NCBI GenBank assembly: GCA_037127585.1
Contig: JBAXYB010000008.1
Span: 1-54,304 of the forward strand
Direction of reading: 5' to 3'
Source of the DNA: CAINDI01 sp037127585
GTDB lineage: Bacteria; Verrucomicrobiota; Verrucomicrobiia; Palsa-1439
DNA: 54,304 nt
Shown piece after piece: positions 32,113 to 40,734 of this stretch. Positions within the stretch are counted from its first letter, which is position 1. Each line of letters starts with the position of its first letter. Both the position numbers and the translations under genes were made by a program. The notes beneath the pieces are model-generated. The model was given only the letters and a program-made list of their open reading frames with translations, was not told the DNA's origin and did no database searches.

Positions 32113-33581
32113 AACTCGACTTCATGCCATTCCATCCGGTGGATCTTCCATGGGATCGCATTAGGGACCACTCGCGAGACCTTCTGTTGGTCGCTGGCTT
32201 TCTGCTCGCCGGTGCAGCGATGTGGTTGCTGTTTGTTCCACGAAAACGCCAACCCTGTGTCGCGCGACTTGGCGGGCTGAAATGGAAACGCAATCAGTTC
32301 TGCCGGGGATGGCTCATCACCGGCGACACTGGCTCGGGTAAAACCAGTTCCGGTATCAACCAACTCGCGCAGCAGGTTTTCCAGAACGAGCCAACATGGG
32401 GCGGGCTGTGCATTGACGAAAAGGGCGTTTACTGGGAGACGCTCGCCGCAATGGCGCAGCACTACGGACGCGAACACGATCTGGTTCGCCTGCAAATTCG
32501 CAGTGATGACACAGACACCGCGTGGACACCGCCACACCGCTACAATCTGACCGGCGACCGTAGCATCCCCTTCACGACGTACGCCAAGATCATCGTGGAC
32601 ACCGCCACGAGTCTCGGACAAGGCGGGGACAAGGGATTCTTCAAGAGCCAGGCACAGACCCACATCGCCCATGCGCTCGAATTGCTGTTCGAGTTGAACC
32701 GCCCGGTAACGCTGGTCGGCGCATACGATCTGTTATCCAACCGTGCCCTGCTGGAGCAGGAAATGGAGAACCTGTGGAATCTACTGGAGATGCCGCGTCG
32801 CACAGCCGTCCATGCGCATTTCGCCAACCGTTTCCTCACCCAGCCCGACGAGCAACTCGGCGGCGTCCGCGAGACCATCGGCAACTACCTGCAATATTTT
32901 CTGACGCCCGAAGTGGCTGAAGTCTTTTGTACGGGCGAAAACACGTTCGATTTCAACGCCATTGACCAAGGCAAGATCATCCTCGTGACCATGCCGCAGA
33001 AATTCCAGACCGAGCGCCGTTACGTGAACACGTGCCTGAAGCTCCTCTACTACAACCACGCCCTGCGCCGCTTCGACCATCCCAAGGCCGAGCGCGCGAA
33101 GGACAACCTGCTGATTCTCTGGGCCGACGAAGCGCAACGATTCATGACGGCGAGCGAAGACGGCACGAGCGATTACAACTGCGTGGACGTAATTCGCGAA
33201 GCCGGCGCCACGATCGTTGCCGCCGCGCAGAGCACCACCTCACTCGTGCCACCTCTGGGCAACGACAAAGCGAAAGTGCTGACCCTGAATCTTCGCAACC
33301 GGCTCATTTTCCGCGCCGCCGACGAAGCCGATGCTGTCCAAGCTGCGGATTTTCTCGGCAAAAAGCGCGTAGTGAAACGCTCCTGGGGATACAGCGCCGG
33401 TAAGCGCAACGTCAACTACTCCGAAACCGAGGAGCACAAGATCAAACCGCACAAACTCCGCAATCTGCGCGACCACGAATGCGTCCTCGTCCACTGCGAA
33501 AAAGGCTTTCGGAAAACCATCCTGCCACCCCTTGAACCCACCGGCCAGATTTCATCGTGGTTTCGGAGACGCTGGTTCTGA
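32103..33581 (+). CDS. TrwB/VirD4-type coupling ATPase
   Basis: 492 aa from a GTG at 32103 (a second GTG at 32109 overlaps the previous stop). One N-terminal membrane helix (about 27-45), Walker A 'GDTGSGKT' (74-81) and Walker B-like 'LLILWADEAQRF'. Coupling proteins bring the relaxase-DNA complex to a type IV secretion channel. It is shorter than VirD4 with a single rather than two N-terminal helices. Together with the MobF relaxase it makes the element mobilizable; no secretion genes are present. Confidence 0.88.
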   Translation: MAVKLDFMPFHPVDLPWDRIRDHSRDLLLVAGFLLAGAAMWLLFVPRKRQPCVARLGGLKWKRNQFCRGWLITGDTGSGKTSSGINQLAQQVFQNEPTWGGLCIDEKGVYWETLAAMAQHYGREHDLVRLQIRSDDTDTAWTPPHRYNLTGDRSIPFTTYAKIIVDTATSLGQGGDKGFFKSQAQTHIAHALELLFELNRPVTLVGAYDLLSNRALLEQEMENLWNLLEMPRRTAVHAHFANRFLTQPDEQLGGVRETIGNYLQYFLTPEVAEVFCTGENTFDFNAIDQGKIILVTMPQKFQTERRYVNTCLKLLYYNHALRRFDHPKAERAKDNLLILWADEAQRFMTASEDGTSDYNCVDVIREAGATIVAAAQSTTSLVPPLGNDKAKVLTLNLRNRLIFRAADEADAVQAADFLGKKRVVKRSWGYSAGKRNVNYSETEEHKIKPHKLRNLRDHECVLVHCEKGFRKTILPPLEPTGQISSWFRRRWF

Positions 33582-33632
33582 GCAGTCCGTGCGTTCGGAA
33601 AAGGTTACAGATTCCGTAAACTCCTGCAAACG

Positions 33633-34628
33633 ATGCAGTCCTGGAAACAGCCTTTTGGTATCCCGCTCAGTTCGGCAATCCACGAATACATCGCGGGTCG
33701 GGAGAAGCTCCGTGGAGCCTCCCTCAACGAGGCGATTGAGTTCTACTGCCGTCACAATCTGCCGGATGTGCCACAGAAAACGGTCGCGGAAGTCGCTCAG
33801 GAAATGTTGGAAGCCAAACGCCGTGACGGCACCAGTGAGTCCTACCTCAAAGACTTGAGCACGCGGCTCCCGCATATCACCACGGCGTTGTCCGGGCCGA
33901 TCATCAACGTGACGCGACCACAAATCGAAGAATGGCTGCGTTCACTCCCCGTGTCGCCGCGGTCGCGGAACAATTATCGCAACGTCACCGTGACCCTGTG
34001 GCGGTTCGCCAAACAAAGCGGATATTTGCCCCGGGATCGTTCTACGGAAGCCGATGGCCTGCCCCGCGCGAAGACGGTCGGGGGCGAGATCGAAGTATTC
34101 CGGCCCCGCGACTTCGCCAAGCTGCTCGCCAAAGCCGATGCGGAGGTGTTGCCCTTCCTGGCCATCGGGGCGTTTACTGGACTGCGCCACGCCGAGATTC
34201 TTCGTTTGGAATGGGAAGACGTTTGCTTTGCCCAAGGCTTCGTGGAAGTGAAGGCGAGGAAAGCCAAAACCGCCCAACGTCGCCTTGTGCCGATTCAGCC
34301 GAACCTGCAAGCGTGGCTCGCCCCTTATCGGGGTCGGACTGGAAAGGTCTGCCGATGGGCTCGTGTCGGTCGGATGGCCTCCACGCTCGCCACTGAGATC
34401 GGCCTGCGTTGACCCAACAACGGCTTGCGCCATTCGTACGCCACGTACCGGCTGGCGCAATGCCAGGACGCCGCCAAGGTCGCGTTGGAGATGGGCAATA
34501 CGCCCACCATGATTTTCCGGCACTACCGCGAATTGGTCCTGCCGCAAGACGCCGCCGCGTGGTGGAACATCAGTCCGAAACGCGCGGCAAACGTCGTGCC
34601 CATGCGCAGCCAACAAGTTGCGACGTGA
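33633..34628 (+). pseudogene. Second tyrosine integrase, interrupted by a nonsense codon
   Basis: The frame reads an integrase of another subfamily up to TGA at 34410-34412 and then continues in the same frame to 34628. The upstream part has the core-binding domain and catalytic Arg ('AFTGLRHAEILRLEW'); the part after the stop holds the remaining boxes ('NGLRHSYATYRLA' and 'FRHYRELV'). Relatives of this subfamily have a Trp at this point as far as I know, so TGG to TGA is the likely change. The C-terminus also exists as a decayed copy at 20305-20400. Confidence 0.88.
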
Positions 34629-34989
34629 GTGAGACCGAATTCACCGAAAGAAATAACCTGACACAGGTGATCGCAACCGCGGTCGCCCTGCAAAGACTGG
34701 GGCTTTTCGCTACGGCCATCAACACGACGTGGTGCCTGCGCTACAAAGCCCCAGACTTTTCCGGGCTGGGGCATTCACAGACGCGGTTGCGCTGTCGCCG
34801 CTGCGAGCCGTGTTTCTCGCGGCCACATCGCTTGCCGAAACCGAAATCACTCTGAACATCCACAAGAAAGGGACACCGCGCTGGTCCGTGCGGGCGGCTG
34901 GCTCCGCTCAGTTCGCTCCGCCACCCCACCCGCACGCTCCGCGACGGTCTCGATTCATGGGCGGTCCGTGCCGCTTCCCGTCGCGCGAC
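34629..34989. repeat. Gene-free stretch with an inverted repeat and element repeats A and B
   Basis: AAAGACTGGGGCTTT (34692-34706) and AAAGCCCCAGACTTT (34745-34759) are inverted copies differing at one position; the loop is 38 nt. Repeat B (34801-34832) and repeat A (34875-34996) match the left side of the element at 20398-20430 and 20048-20168. No gene is seen. Confidence 0.7.
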
Positions 34990-35488
34990 GGAGACGGCTA
35001 CGAGTTCGGCTGCAAAGTCAGCGTGGCGAGCACGTCGCGGGGCAACTGGATCGTGGGCGCACGGGCGTTGCACGGCAATCCCTCCGATGGGCCCACCTTG
35101 GGGGGGCGCCCGGCCACAAGTCGAGCGCCTCAGCGGCCCAAAGCCACAGACTGCGTTTGTGGATTTGGGGTATCGGGGGCAGGGAGTGGAGGGCGCGGCG
35201 GAGATTCACATCGTCCCGCGCCAGCGCCGGCCTCTGGCGAGGAGTTTACGGCGGTGGATGAATCGGCGGGCGGCGATTGAGCCGGTGATTGGACACTTGC
35301 AGTCGGAGCATCGGATGGAGCGCAATCAGCTGAAGGGTCGTGTGGGCGATCAACTCAACGCAGTGTTGAGCGCCTGCGGGTACAACTTGAGGAAGCTCCT
35401 GCGAGCTTTCGTTGGTCTCGATTGGTTGGAGTCTCTGCTGGCGACTCGGCGCTGCTTGCTCCAACTCTTACCCGCTCACGAACATCCC
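34990..35488 (+). mobile_element. IS5-type transposase remnant
   Basis: 'YEFGCKVSVAST' and 'VVGARALHGNP'-like sequence in one frame continue after a run of G (about 35100-35108) in another frame as 'AFVDLGYRGQGVEG', 'RRAAIEPVIGHLQSEHR' (catalytic Glu) and 'LNAVLSACGYNLRKLL'. These are the middle and C-terminal blocks of IS5-family DDE transposases. The N-terminal third is missing and the G-run is a frameshift, so it is inactive. The right end sits directly on a broken UroD-like gene. Confidence 0.85.
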
Positions 35489-35929
35489 TTAAACCACTTT
35501 TTCAGGATCGACGAAGTAGAATCCGCCTTTGGGCATCCGAGACGCCGTTGGTGTTCCGTTGGCATTCAGCAGCGTCCAACTCCCGTCCGCTTCCTCGCCG
35601 AGGCGCGTGCCCGGCGGCAGAAGAACTTCGTTGCCGGAAAACAGTTTCCGCCGGACCCAATCGGTTTCCGGCCGGGTGATGCTGGCAATGACGGATAAAT
35701 CCTGCGGCATTGTGTCCACGTGGAATCGTTTCCGCACCGGTTCCTCGACCCACGCGATCATAAACCGCGGATCCGACACACGGGGCGTGCCGCCGATGCC
35801 GAGTTTCTTGGCCAGCCGCTAATAGGCCTCGCCCGCAATGGTGGACGCTTTCATGCCGCCCAGGTCAATCGGCACACGGTCGGCCTCCTGGTGATTCACA
35901 GCCCGTTGCACTCGTTCACGCGATGTCAT
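35489..35929 (-). pseudogene. Truncated UroD-like gene
   Basis: Starting at ATG 35929, 'MTSRERVQRAVNHQEADRVP' and 'IDLGGMKASTIAGEAY' are the N-terminus of the uroporphyrinogen decarboxylase/MtaA superfamily. A TAG then interrupts at about 35822, the frame resumes ('RLAKKLGIGGTPRVSDPRF'), and homology is lost after 'YFVDPEKVV' at the IS remnant. Two lesions thus inactivate it: a nonsense codon and loss of the 3' two thirds. Confidence 0.85.
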
Positions 35930-35954
35930 CGTTGTTCTCCGTGCCCTGTTGCCT

Positions 35955-37094
35955 CTACCGCAAATTGGCTGATTGTATTCTGGTGTTGGGCAACTCCCAA
36001 TCGACGATCACTTTCAAACTGTCCGTGTCGCTGGCGCGAAGGATGGCGTCTTTCAGGCGGGCGGCGGGGAATATTTCTGAGGCGTTCGTCATCCGGCCAA
36101 TCTGTGGCAACCGCCCCTCTGCGAGGAACTGGCCGGCGAGGCGAATGGCGCGCAGTGTCGAACCGTGTGTCGCCTGATAACACTGCAGCCGATAGTGGAT
36201 GTCGTTGTTCAAATCAATCTCGCGGGCGATCCGCGGCTTGCCGCCCGCGCCCTTGACGCCGGCATGGGCATCGAGCACCGTTCCGTAGCCCATCAACTGC
36301 GGGGCGAGTTCGTACGCGGTGGCCACGGGCGCGTTGATCATCACAAAATGCGGTTCATTGAACGGGCGGCATTCGTGCCGGACGTTGGCCACCACGTGTT
36401 CATCCCACCGGACCCCCACCACGTTCGGCGCGCCGAAGTCGCCCAGCACGCGCGCTAACCGGTCGGCGCCGCGATTGACAAGAATGATCTTGCGCGCCCC
36501 CAGCGCCTGCGCGCATTGCAGCGCATACGTACTTTGCGATCCGGCCCCGATCAACACCACGATCCGGTTCTCGATGCAGTGGTTGACGCGCGTCATGCCT
36601 TCCAGACAACACGCAAGCGGTTCCAGTTGACAAACGTGATTCGGATCGAAACCGGCCGGAAACTTCGCCACCGGCCCCGTCCGCACAAACCAATCCGGCA
36701 GGATCGCATACCGGCGCGCGAACCCGGGAAACTCGTGCCCGGTCGCCTGCGTATTCGGACAACTCGTCCAATCGCCGCTGCCGTGTTCGCCGCAGTAGAT
36801 GCAATCGGGATCGCCGCACGGAATGTCGCACCCCAACCCGAGCAAATCTCCGGGCTCGTAGCCGGTGACGCCCGCGCCGACGGTGTCCACGACGCAACTG
36901 ACTTCGTGCAAGAGGATCGCCGGCCACTGCTTAATGCGCGGCAAGCCGTGCTGGTAGATCACGACATCCGATTGGCAGATCGACGTCCGCAGCGTCCGCA
37001 CCCGCAGTTCCCCGGGACCAGGCTCCGCCAGCGGTTCTTCGCGCGCGATAAACTCGCCCCCGGGTTGGTCGAGATAGTATATGAGATTCGTCAT
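35955..37094 (-). CDS. Zinc-dependent MDR dehydrogenase 1
   Basis: 379 aa from the ATG at 37094, which overlaps the stop of the next MDR gene (ATGA). Medium-chain dehydrogenase with 'TSICQSDVV' and 'HEVSCVV' near the N-terminus, a Cys cluster ('CGDPDCIYCGEH') for structural zinc and a nucleotide-binding region ('VVLIGAGSQSTYALQ'). The usual GHE is LHE here. Polyol or sugar oxidation is likely; the substrate is not known. The longer upstream frame is a shadow. Confidence 0.82.
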   Translation of the reverse strand: MTNLIYYLDQPGGEFIAREEPLAEPGPGELRVRTLRTSICQSDVVIYQHGLPRIKQWPAILLHEVSCVVDTVGAGVTGYEPGDLLGLGCDIPCGDPDCIYCGEHGSGDWTSCPNTQATGHEFPGFARRYAILPDWFVRTGPVAKFPAGFDPNHVCQLEPLACCLEGMTRVNHCIENRIVVLIGAGSQSTYALQCAQALGARKIILVNRGADRLARVLGDFGAPNVVGVRWDEHVVANVRHECRPFNEPHFVMINAPVATAYELAPQLMGYGTVLDAHAGVKGAGGKPRIAREIDLNNDIHYRLQCYQATHGSTLRAIRLAGQFLAEGRLPQIGRMTNASEIFPAARLKDAILRASDTDSLKVIVDWELPNTRIQSANLR

Positions 37095-38092
37095 GGATGG
37101 ATCAGCACCTTGGCGTAGAACTCCGTCCCCGTTTTCATCATTTGCAAAGCGCCAATGGCGTCCGCCAGCGGCACGCGATGGGTAATGAGCGGCTTCAAAT
37201 CCAGCGTCTTGTCCGCCATCGCCGCCAAGGCCGCGTGCCAGTCGTCCGTCGTGCCGGTCGGGTTGAAATCGGAGTTCCACGTCCCGTACAGCGTCACTTC
37301 ACGTCGCATCAGCTGCGACCACAACGCCGCCGGCAACGCCAAGTCCCCGCTTGGGTTCCCCAGCCAGACCACTGCGCCACCCGCTTTGGCGGCGCGCAGC
37401 GCCGCGAGCAAGGCGGGCGGAGCGCCCGCCGCGTCCACCGTCACATCCGCCGTCACGTCCGCGGCACCGGTTTGGAGACCCAACCGCCTGGCAAGATCGA
37501 GCTTCTGCGGAATCGGGTCGGTGATCACAACCGAGGCGGCGTGCATCGCACGCGCCCACAACGCGACCATCAATCCCACCGGGCCGGCCCCGAAAATGAC
37601 GACTGACTTGCCTGTGAAATCCGCGCTCACCCGCCGCAACGCGTGCCGGGCGACCGCGCATGGCTCAGTCATGGCCGCTTCCTCCAAACTCACGGCCGCC
37701 GGGATTCGCAGGAGATTGCGGATCGGCACGTCGAGATGTTCGGCAAACGCTCCGTCACGCCGCGACCCGAAATAGTCGTAATCGGCGCACTGCACATATT
37801 TGCCCACCGCACAAGCCGGGCACTTGCCACACCACAGCAAAGGAAACACTGCCACGCGGTCCCCGGGCTGGAAGCCGGTCACATCCGACGCGACGCTACC
37901 AATCGTTCCGGCAAATTCGTGCCCGCAGATTGTCGGGAACCGGTACGTCCCCTTGCTAAAGATGCGCGGGATATCCGATCCGCAGACGCCGCAGAAGCCG
38001 ACGCGCACCCGGACGTGTCCCGCCGGCAGCGACGCCACCGGGACATCTTCATACCGCAGATCGTTGACGGCGTGGAGAACGACGGCTTTCAT
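37091..38092 (-). CDS. Zinc-dependent MDR dehydrogenase 2 (polyol-phosphate type)
   Basis: 333 aa. Catalytic zinc residues are in 'CGVCGSDIPRI' and 'ICGHEFAG', structural zinc cysteines in 'CGKCPACAVGKYVQC', and NAD binding in 'VIFGAGPVGLMVA'. It resembles sorbitol and galactitol-1-phosphate dehydrogenases in layout. The start overlaps the upstream fusion gene and the stop overlaps MDR 1, so the three form a tight operon. Confidence 0.88.
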   Translation of the reverse strand: MKAVVLHAVNDLRYEDVPVASLPAGHVRVRVGFCGVCGSDIPRIFSKGTYRFPTICGHEFAGTIGSVASDVTGFQPGDRVAVFPLLWCGKCPACAVGKYVQCADYDYFGSRRDGAFAEHLDVPIRNLLRIPAAVSLEEAAMTEPCAVARHALRRVSADFTGKSVVIFGAGPVGLMVALWARAMHAASVVITDPIPQKLDLARRLGLQTGAADVTADVTVDAAGAPPALLAALRAAKAGGAVVWLGNPSGDLALPAALWSQLMRREVTLYGTWNSDFNPTGTTDDWHAALAAMADKTLDLKPLITHRVPLADAIGALQMMKTGTEFYAKVLIHP

Positions 38093-39759
38093 GAGGCCTC
38101 CTGAGCGGCGCGTTGCGCCAATCCTTCGTTGATGGCTGTCTGCATCCGCACGGCATTGTCCGCGAGCGTGCCGTCGCGGTGAAACAGGCTGCTCGTGCCG
38201 GCGACCAGAATGTCGGCCCCCGCCGCGACCATCCGCGGGATGTTAGCAAAACTGACGTTTCCGTCCACTTGAATCGGGATGTGTTTTCGATGCCGGTCGA
38301 GGTACGCGCGACATGCGGCGATCTTGCGGAACGCACTCGGTACGAGCGGCTGGCCGGCAAAGCCGGGATTGACGGTCATGAGCAACACGTAGTCGAGCGA
38401 CTCGAGCACGTAATCGAGCACGGGCAACGGCGTCGCCGGGTTGAGCGCGACGCCGGCCTTGACGCCGGCCCCACGGATCAAATTCAGCAATCGGTCGAGG
38501 TGGGTGGCGGATTCGGTGTGAATCGTGATGGATTGCACGCCGATACCGAGCAGTTCGCGGATAAAGAAATCGTTATTGTCCACCATCAGATGCACATCGA
38601 ACGGCATTGCGGACTTGGGCCGCAGTTGCCGGATCGTTTCCAATCCGAGCGGCATGTTCGGCACGAAATGGGCATCCATCACGTCGAAGTGCAACCAGTT
38701 CGCGTTGATCGCCTCCAATCGGCGCAGATCGCGTTCCAGGTGGCAGAGGTCCGCGCACATCAGCGAGGGCGCGACCCGGACAGCAGGCTCCCGCAGTTCG
38801 GCCGGCCGAGGAGCCGGTCGCGGAAGATCGGCCGGGCCGGTGTTGACAAAGTGTTCTTTCAGATACTGCAATGACTCGCGCAGCATGCCTTCCAGTGCAC
38901 CGTCGGAATAATCGCGCCCGAGTTTTGGCCCCCCGATTTCGAGGTAGCCAATCAACTCTCGCACCGGCAACGCGGCGGAATGGGCGCGCAGAAGATTGCG
39001 GATCGCCGGGATGTCCACGACGCCTTTTTGCCGGTCGGCCGCGGTGAAGCCAAACGTGGAGTTGAAGATCGCGTCCGTGTTCTTGAGATGCACCTCGTGC
39101 GTCCAGGGCAGACCGGCCTCGAGCAACTGGAGATTGTCGCACACGATCCGCTGGCCGGCATCGGCATAGCCGTGCGCCGTGTCCGCACAGTAGCCCGCCC
39201 GCGCCGTGGTCTGCGGATGCGCGGTGTGATAGGCGCTCAACTCTTCCGCCAACGCGCGTTGCTCCGCCGGCAAGGTCGGCGGCTCGGCGAGACAGGACAT
39301 CGGTTCGATGCCGACCCATTCGATGCCGTGATCGGCGGCGTAGTGGAGCAACTCCTTCAAATGCTTCACATAGGTCGCCGTGCCGACGGGCTTCGTGCCC
39401 AGCCGGTCGCGCAGAACCGCACCGGGATTCGAACCGACCGACTTCGCGCCCAGCAGAGCGCCGACCTCGATGGCGCGCTCAAAATTGCGCCGGGCCACTT
39501 GTGCCCAACCGGGCCCGTCGTCGCGGAAGAATCCGCCAAGTTCCCGGTGCGCCGTGAATATGCTCGTGATTGCCAGGCCGCAGTCACTCGCCCGGCGCCT
39601 CAAGTCGCGGAAATATTCATCCGGCAACTGGTACATCTCGAAGAACGAACCGAGTTGCACATGCTGAATGCCTTCCTCGGCAAGAAGCTGGAACAGCCAG
39701 TCGTAGGAATACCGGTACTCGATGGGGTCGGTTTTGACGCCGAGGTGTAGTTGAATCAT
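38089..39759 (-). CDS. Fused sugar isomerase/epimerase and ribulose-phosphate 3-epimerase
   Basis: 556 aa from the ATG at 39759 (an upstream in-frame start at 39795 adds 12 residues). Residues 1-305 are an AP-endonuclease-2-type TIM barrel of the sugar isomerase/epimerase group with candidate metal ligands Glu152, Asp193, His224 and Glu274. A Pro/Arg-rich linker (306-328) joins it to residues 329-556, a complete RPE domain: 'APSLMCADL', 'FDVMDAHFVPNMP', 'VHLMVD', 'MTVNPGFAGQ' and 'VDGNVS'. Consecutive isomerisation and 3-epimerisation of a sugar phosphate in one polypeptide is the natural reading. It is the first gene of the minus-strand arm, divergent from the regulator. Confidence 0.88.
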   Translation of the reverse strand: MIQLHLGVKTDPIEYRYSYDWLFQLLAEEGIQHVQLGSFFEMYQLPDEYFRDLRRRASDCGLAITSIFTAHRELGGFFRDDGPGWAQVARRNFERAIEVGALLGAKSVGSNPGAVLRDRLGTKPVGTATYVKHLKELLHYAADHGIEWVGIEPMSCLAEPPTLPAEQRALAEELSAYHTAHPQTTARAGYCADTAHGYADAGQRIVCDNLQLLEAGLPWTHEVHLKNTDAIFNSTFGFTAADRQKGVVDIPAIRNLLRAHSAALPVRELIGYLEIGGPKLGRDYSDGALEGMLRESLQYLKEHFVNTGPADLPRPAPRPAELREPAVRVAPSLMCADLCHLERDLRRLEAINANWLHFDVMDAHFVPNMPLGLETIRQLRPKSAMPFDVHLMVDNNDFFIRELLGIGVQSITIHTESATHLDRLLNLIRGAGVKAGVALNPATPLPVLDYVLESLDYVLLMTVNPGFAGQPLVPSAFRKIAACRAYLDRHRKHIPIQVDGNVSFANIPRMVAAGADILVAGTSSLFHRDGTLADNAVRMQTAINEGLAQRAAQEAS

Positions 39760-39854
39760 GACGACAATGTCGATCACTGGTCGACTCCAGGACAACCAAA
39801 AATTGAATGCAATCGAATTATTCTGCTCGTATTTGTGAGCGATTCTGCGTATAG
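39760..39854. promoter_or_regulatory. Divergent promoter region of the sugar locus
   Basis: The 95 bp between the fusion gene and the regulator is clearly AT-rich compared with its surroundings and must hold both promoters and probably the operator of the DeoR-type protein. No single -35/-10 pair stands out. Confidence 0.4.
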
Positions 39855-40634
39855 ATGATCGAAATGAATACCTTGGAGCGTCACGAGCAAATCTTGCGGA
39901 CTCTAAACGAGCAGGGTTACGTTAGCGTTCCTCGTGCCGCAGAGCTTACCGGGGCCAGTTCCGCCACCATTCGCCGCGACCTTGCCGCCTTCGCCAAACA
40001 AGGGTTGGCGCGGCGAGTGCGCGGCGGCATCCGGTTGGTTGAGTCGGTTGGGATGACGCCGTTCGCGATGCGGCAGGCCCAATCGTTCAAGTCGAAAGAA
40101 GCCCTCGCGCAACGTGCCGTACAGTTGTTGAAAGCCGGTGACGTGATCTTTGTGGATGGGGGCACCACGACGTTCCATCTGGGCGCATGCTTGCCGGCCA
40201 TTCCGTTGCGAGTGATTACCAACTCCGTCCGGCTCGCCCATTACCTCGATGAACAAAACCAACGCCGCGCCGAATGGGAAGTGTTTCTGACCGGCGGCCT
40301 GATCTACCCCAATTCCGGTCTGCTTCTTGGTCCGGCCGCCCAGGCAAGCGTCACGCAATATCACGCCCACTGGGCATTCCTATCAGTCGGCGGCATTACG
40401 CTCGACGGGCTCTACAACACCACCGAACTTGTCGTGGAAACCGAACGCCTCATGATTGCCCATGCGGATCAAGTCGTTGTCCTCGCCGACTCCAGCAAGC
40501 TGGGCAAACATGCGATGTGTCAGGTTTGCCGGTTGAGCGAAGTGGATTACCTGGTGACCAACCGCAACGACGCCCAAACCCCGCTGCTCCGGCAATTCGA
40601 GCAGGCTGGCCTCCAGATCGTGGTCACCGGGTAA
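39855..40634 (+). CDS. DeoR-family transcriptional regulator
   Basis: 259 aa. N-terminal winged helix ('RHEQILRTLNEQGYVSVPRA' and 'SSATIRRDLAAFAKQGL') followed by the DeoR sensor domain with 'VIFVDGGTTTFHLG' (phosphosugar-binding loop) and 'VVVLADSSKLGK'. Such proteins repress sugar catabolic genes and are relieved by a phosphorylated sugar intermediate. Its position between the two arms marks it as the local regulator. An alternative start is the Met at codon 4. Confidence 0.93.
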   Translation: MIEMNTLERHEQILRTLNEQGYVSVPRAAELTGASSATIRRDLAAFAKQGLARRVRGGIRLVESVGMTPFAMRQAQSFKSKEALAQRAVQLLKAGDVIFVDGGTTTFHLGACLPAIPLRVITNSVRLAHYLDEQNQRRAEWEVFLTGGLIYPNSGLLLGPAAQASVTQYHAHWAFLSVGGITLDGLYNTTELVVETERLMIAHADQVVVLADSSKLGKHAMCQVCRLSEVDYLVTNRNDAQTPLLRQFEQAGLQIVVTG

Positions 40635-40734
40635 AACCACGAGACCGCGCGATTCGGAGAGGGTGTGCATGACAGGCTCAAGTCTGCAGGGAACATTGAA
40701 GGGTAGCACTCTTCGGGGTGCGAGGAGATGAAAC

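Noticed and set aside
18134..35500. Search for a tRNA-Arg 3' fragment as attR
   Set aside because: No repeat of the tRNA sequence was found near the right edge by eye, so no attachment sites are annotated.
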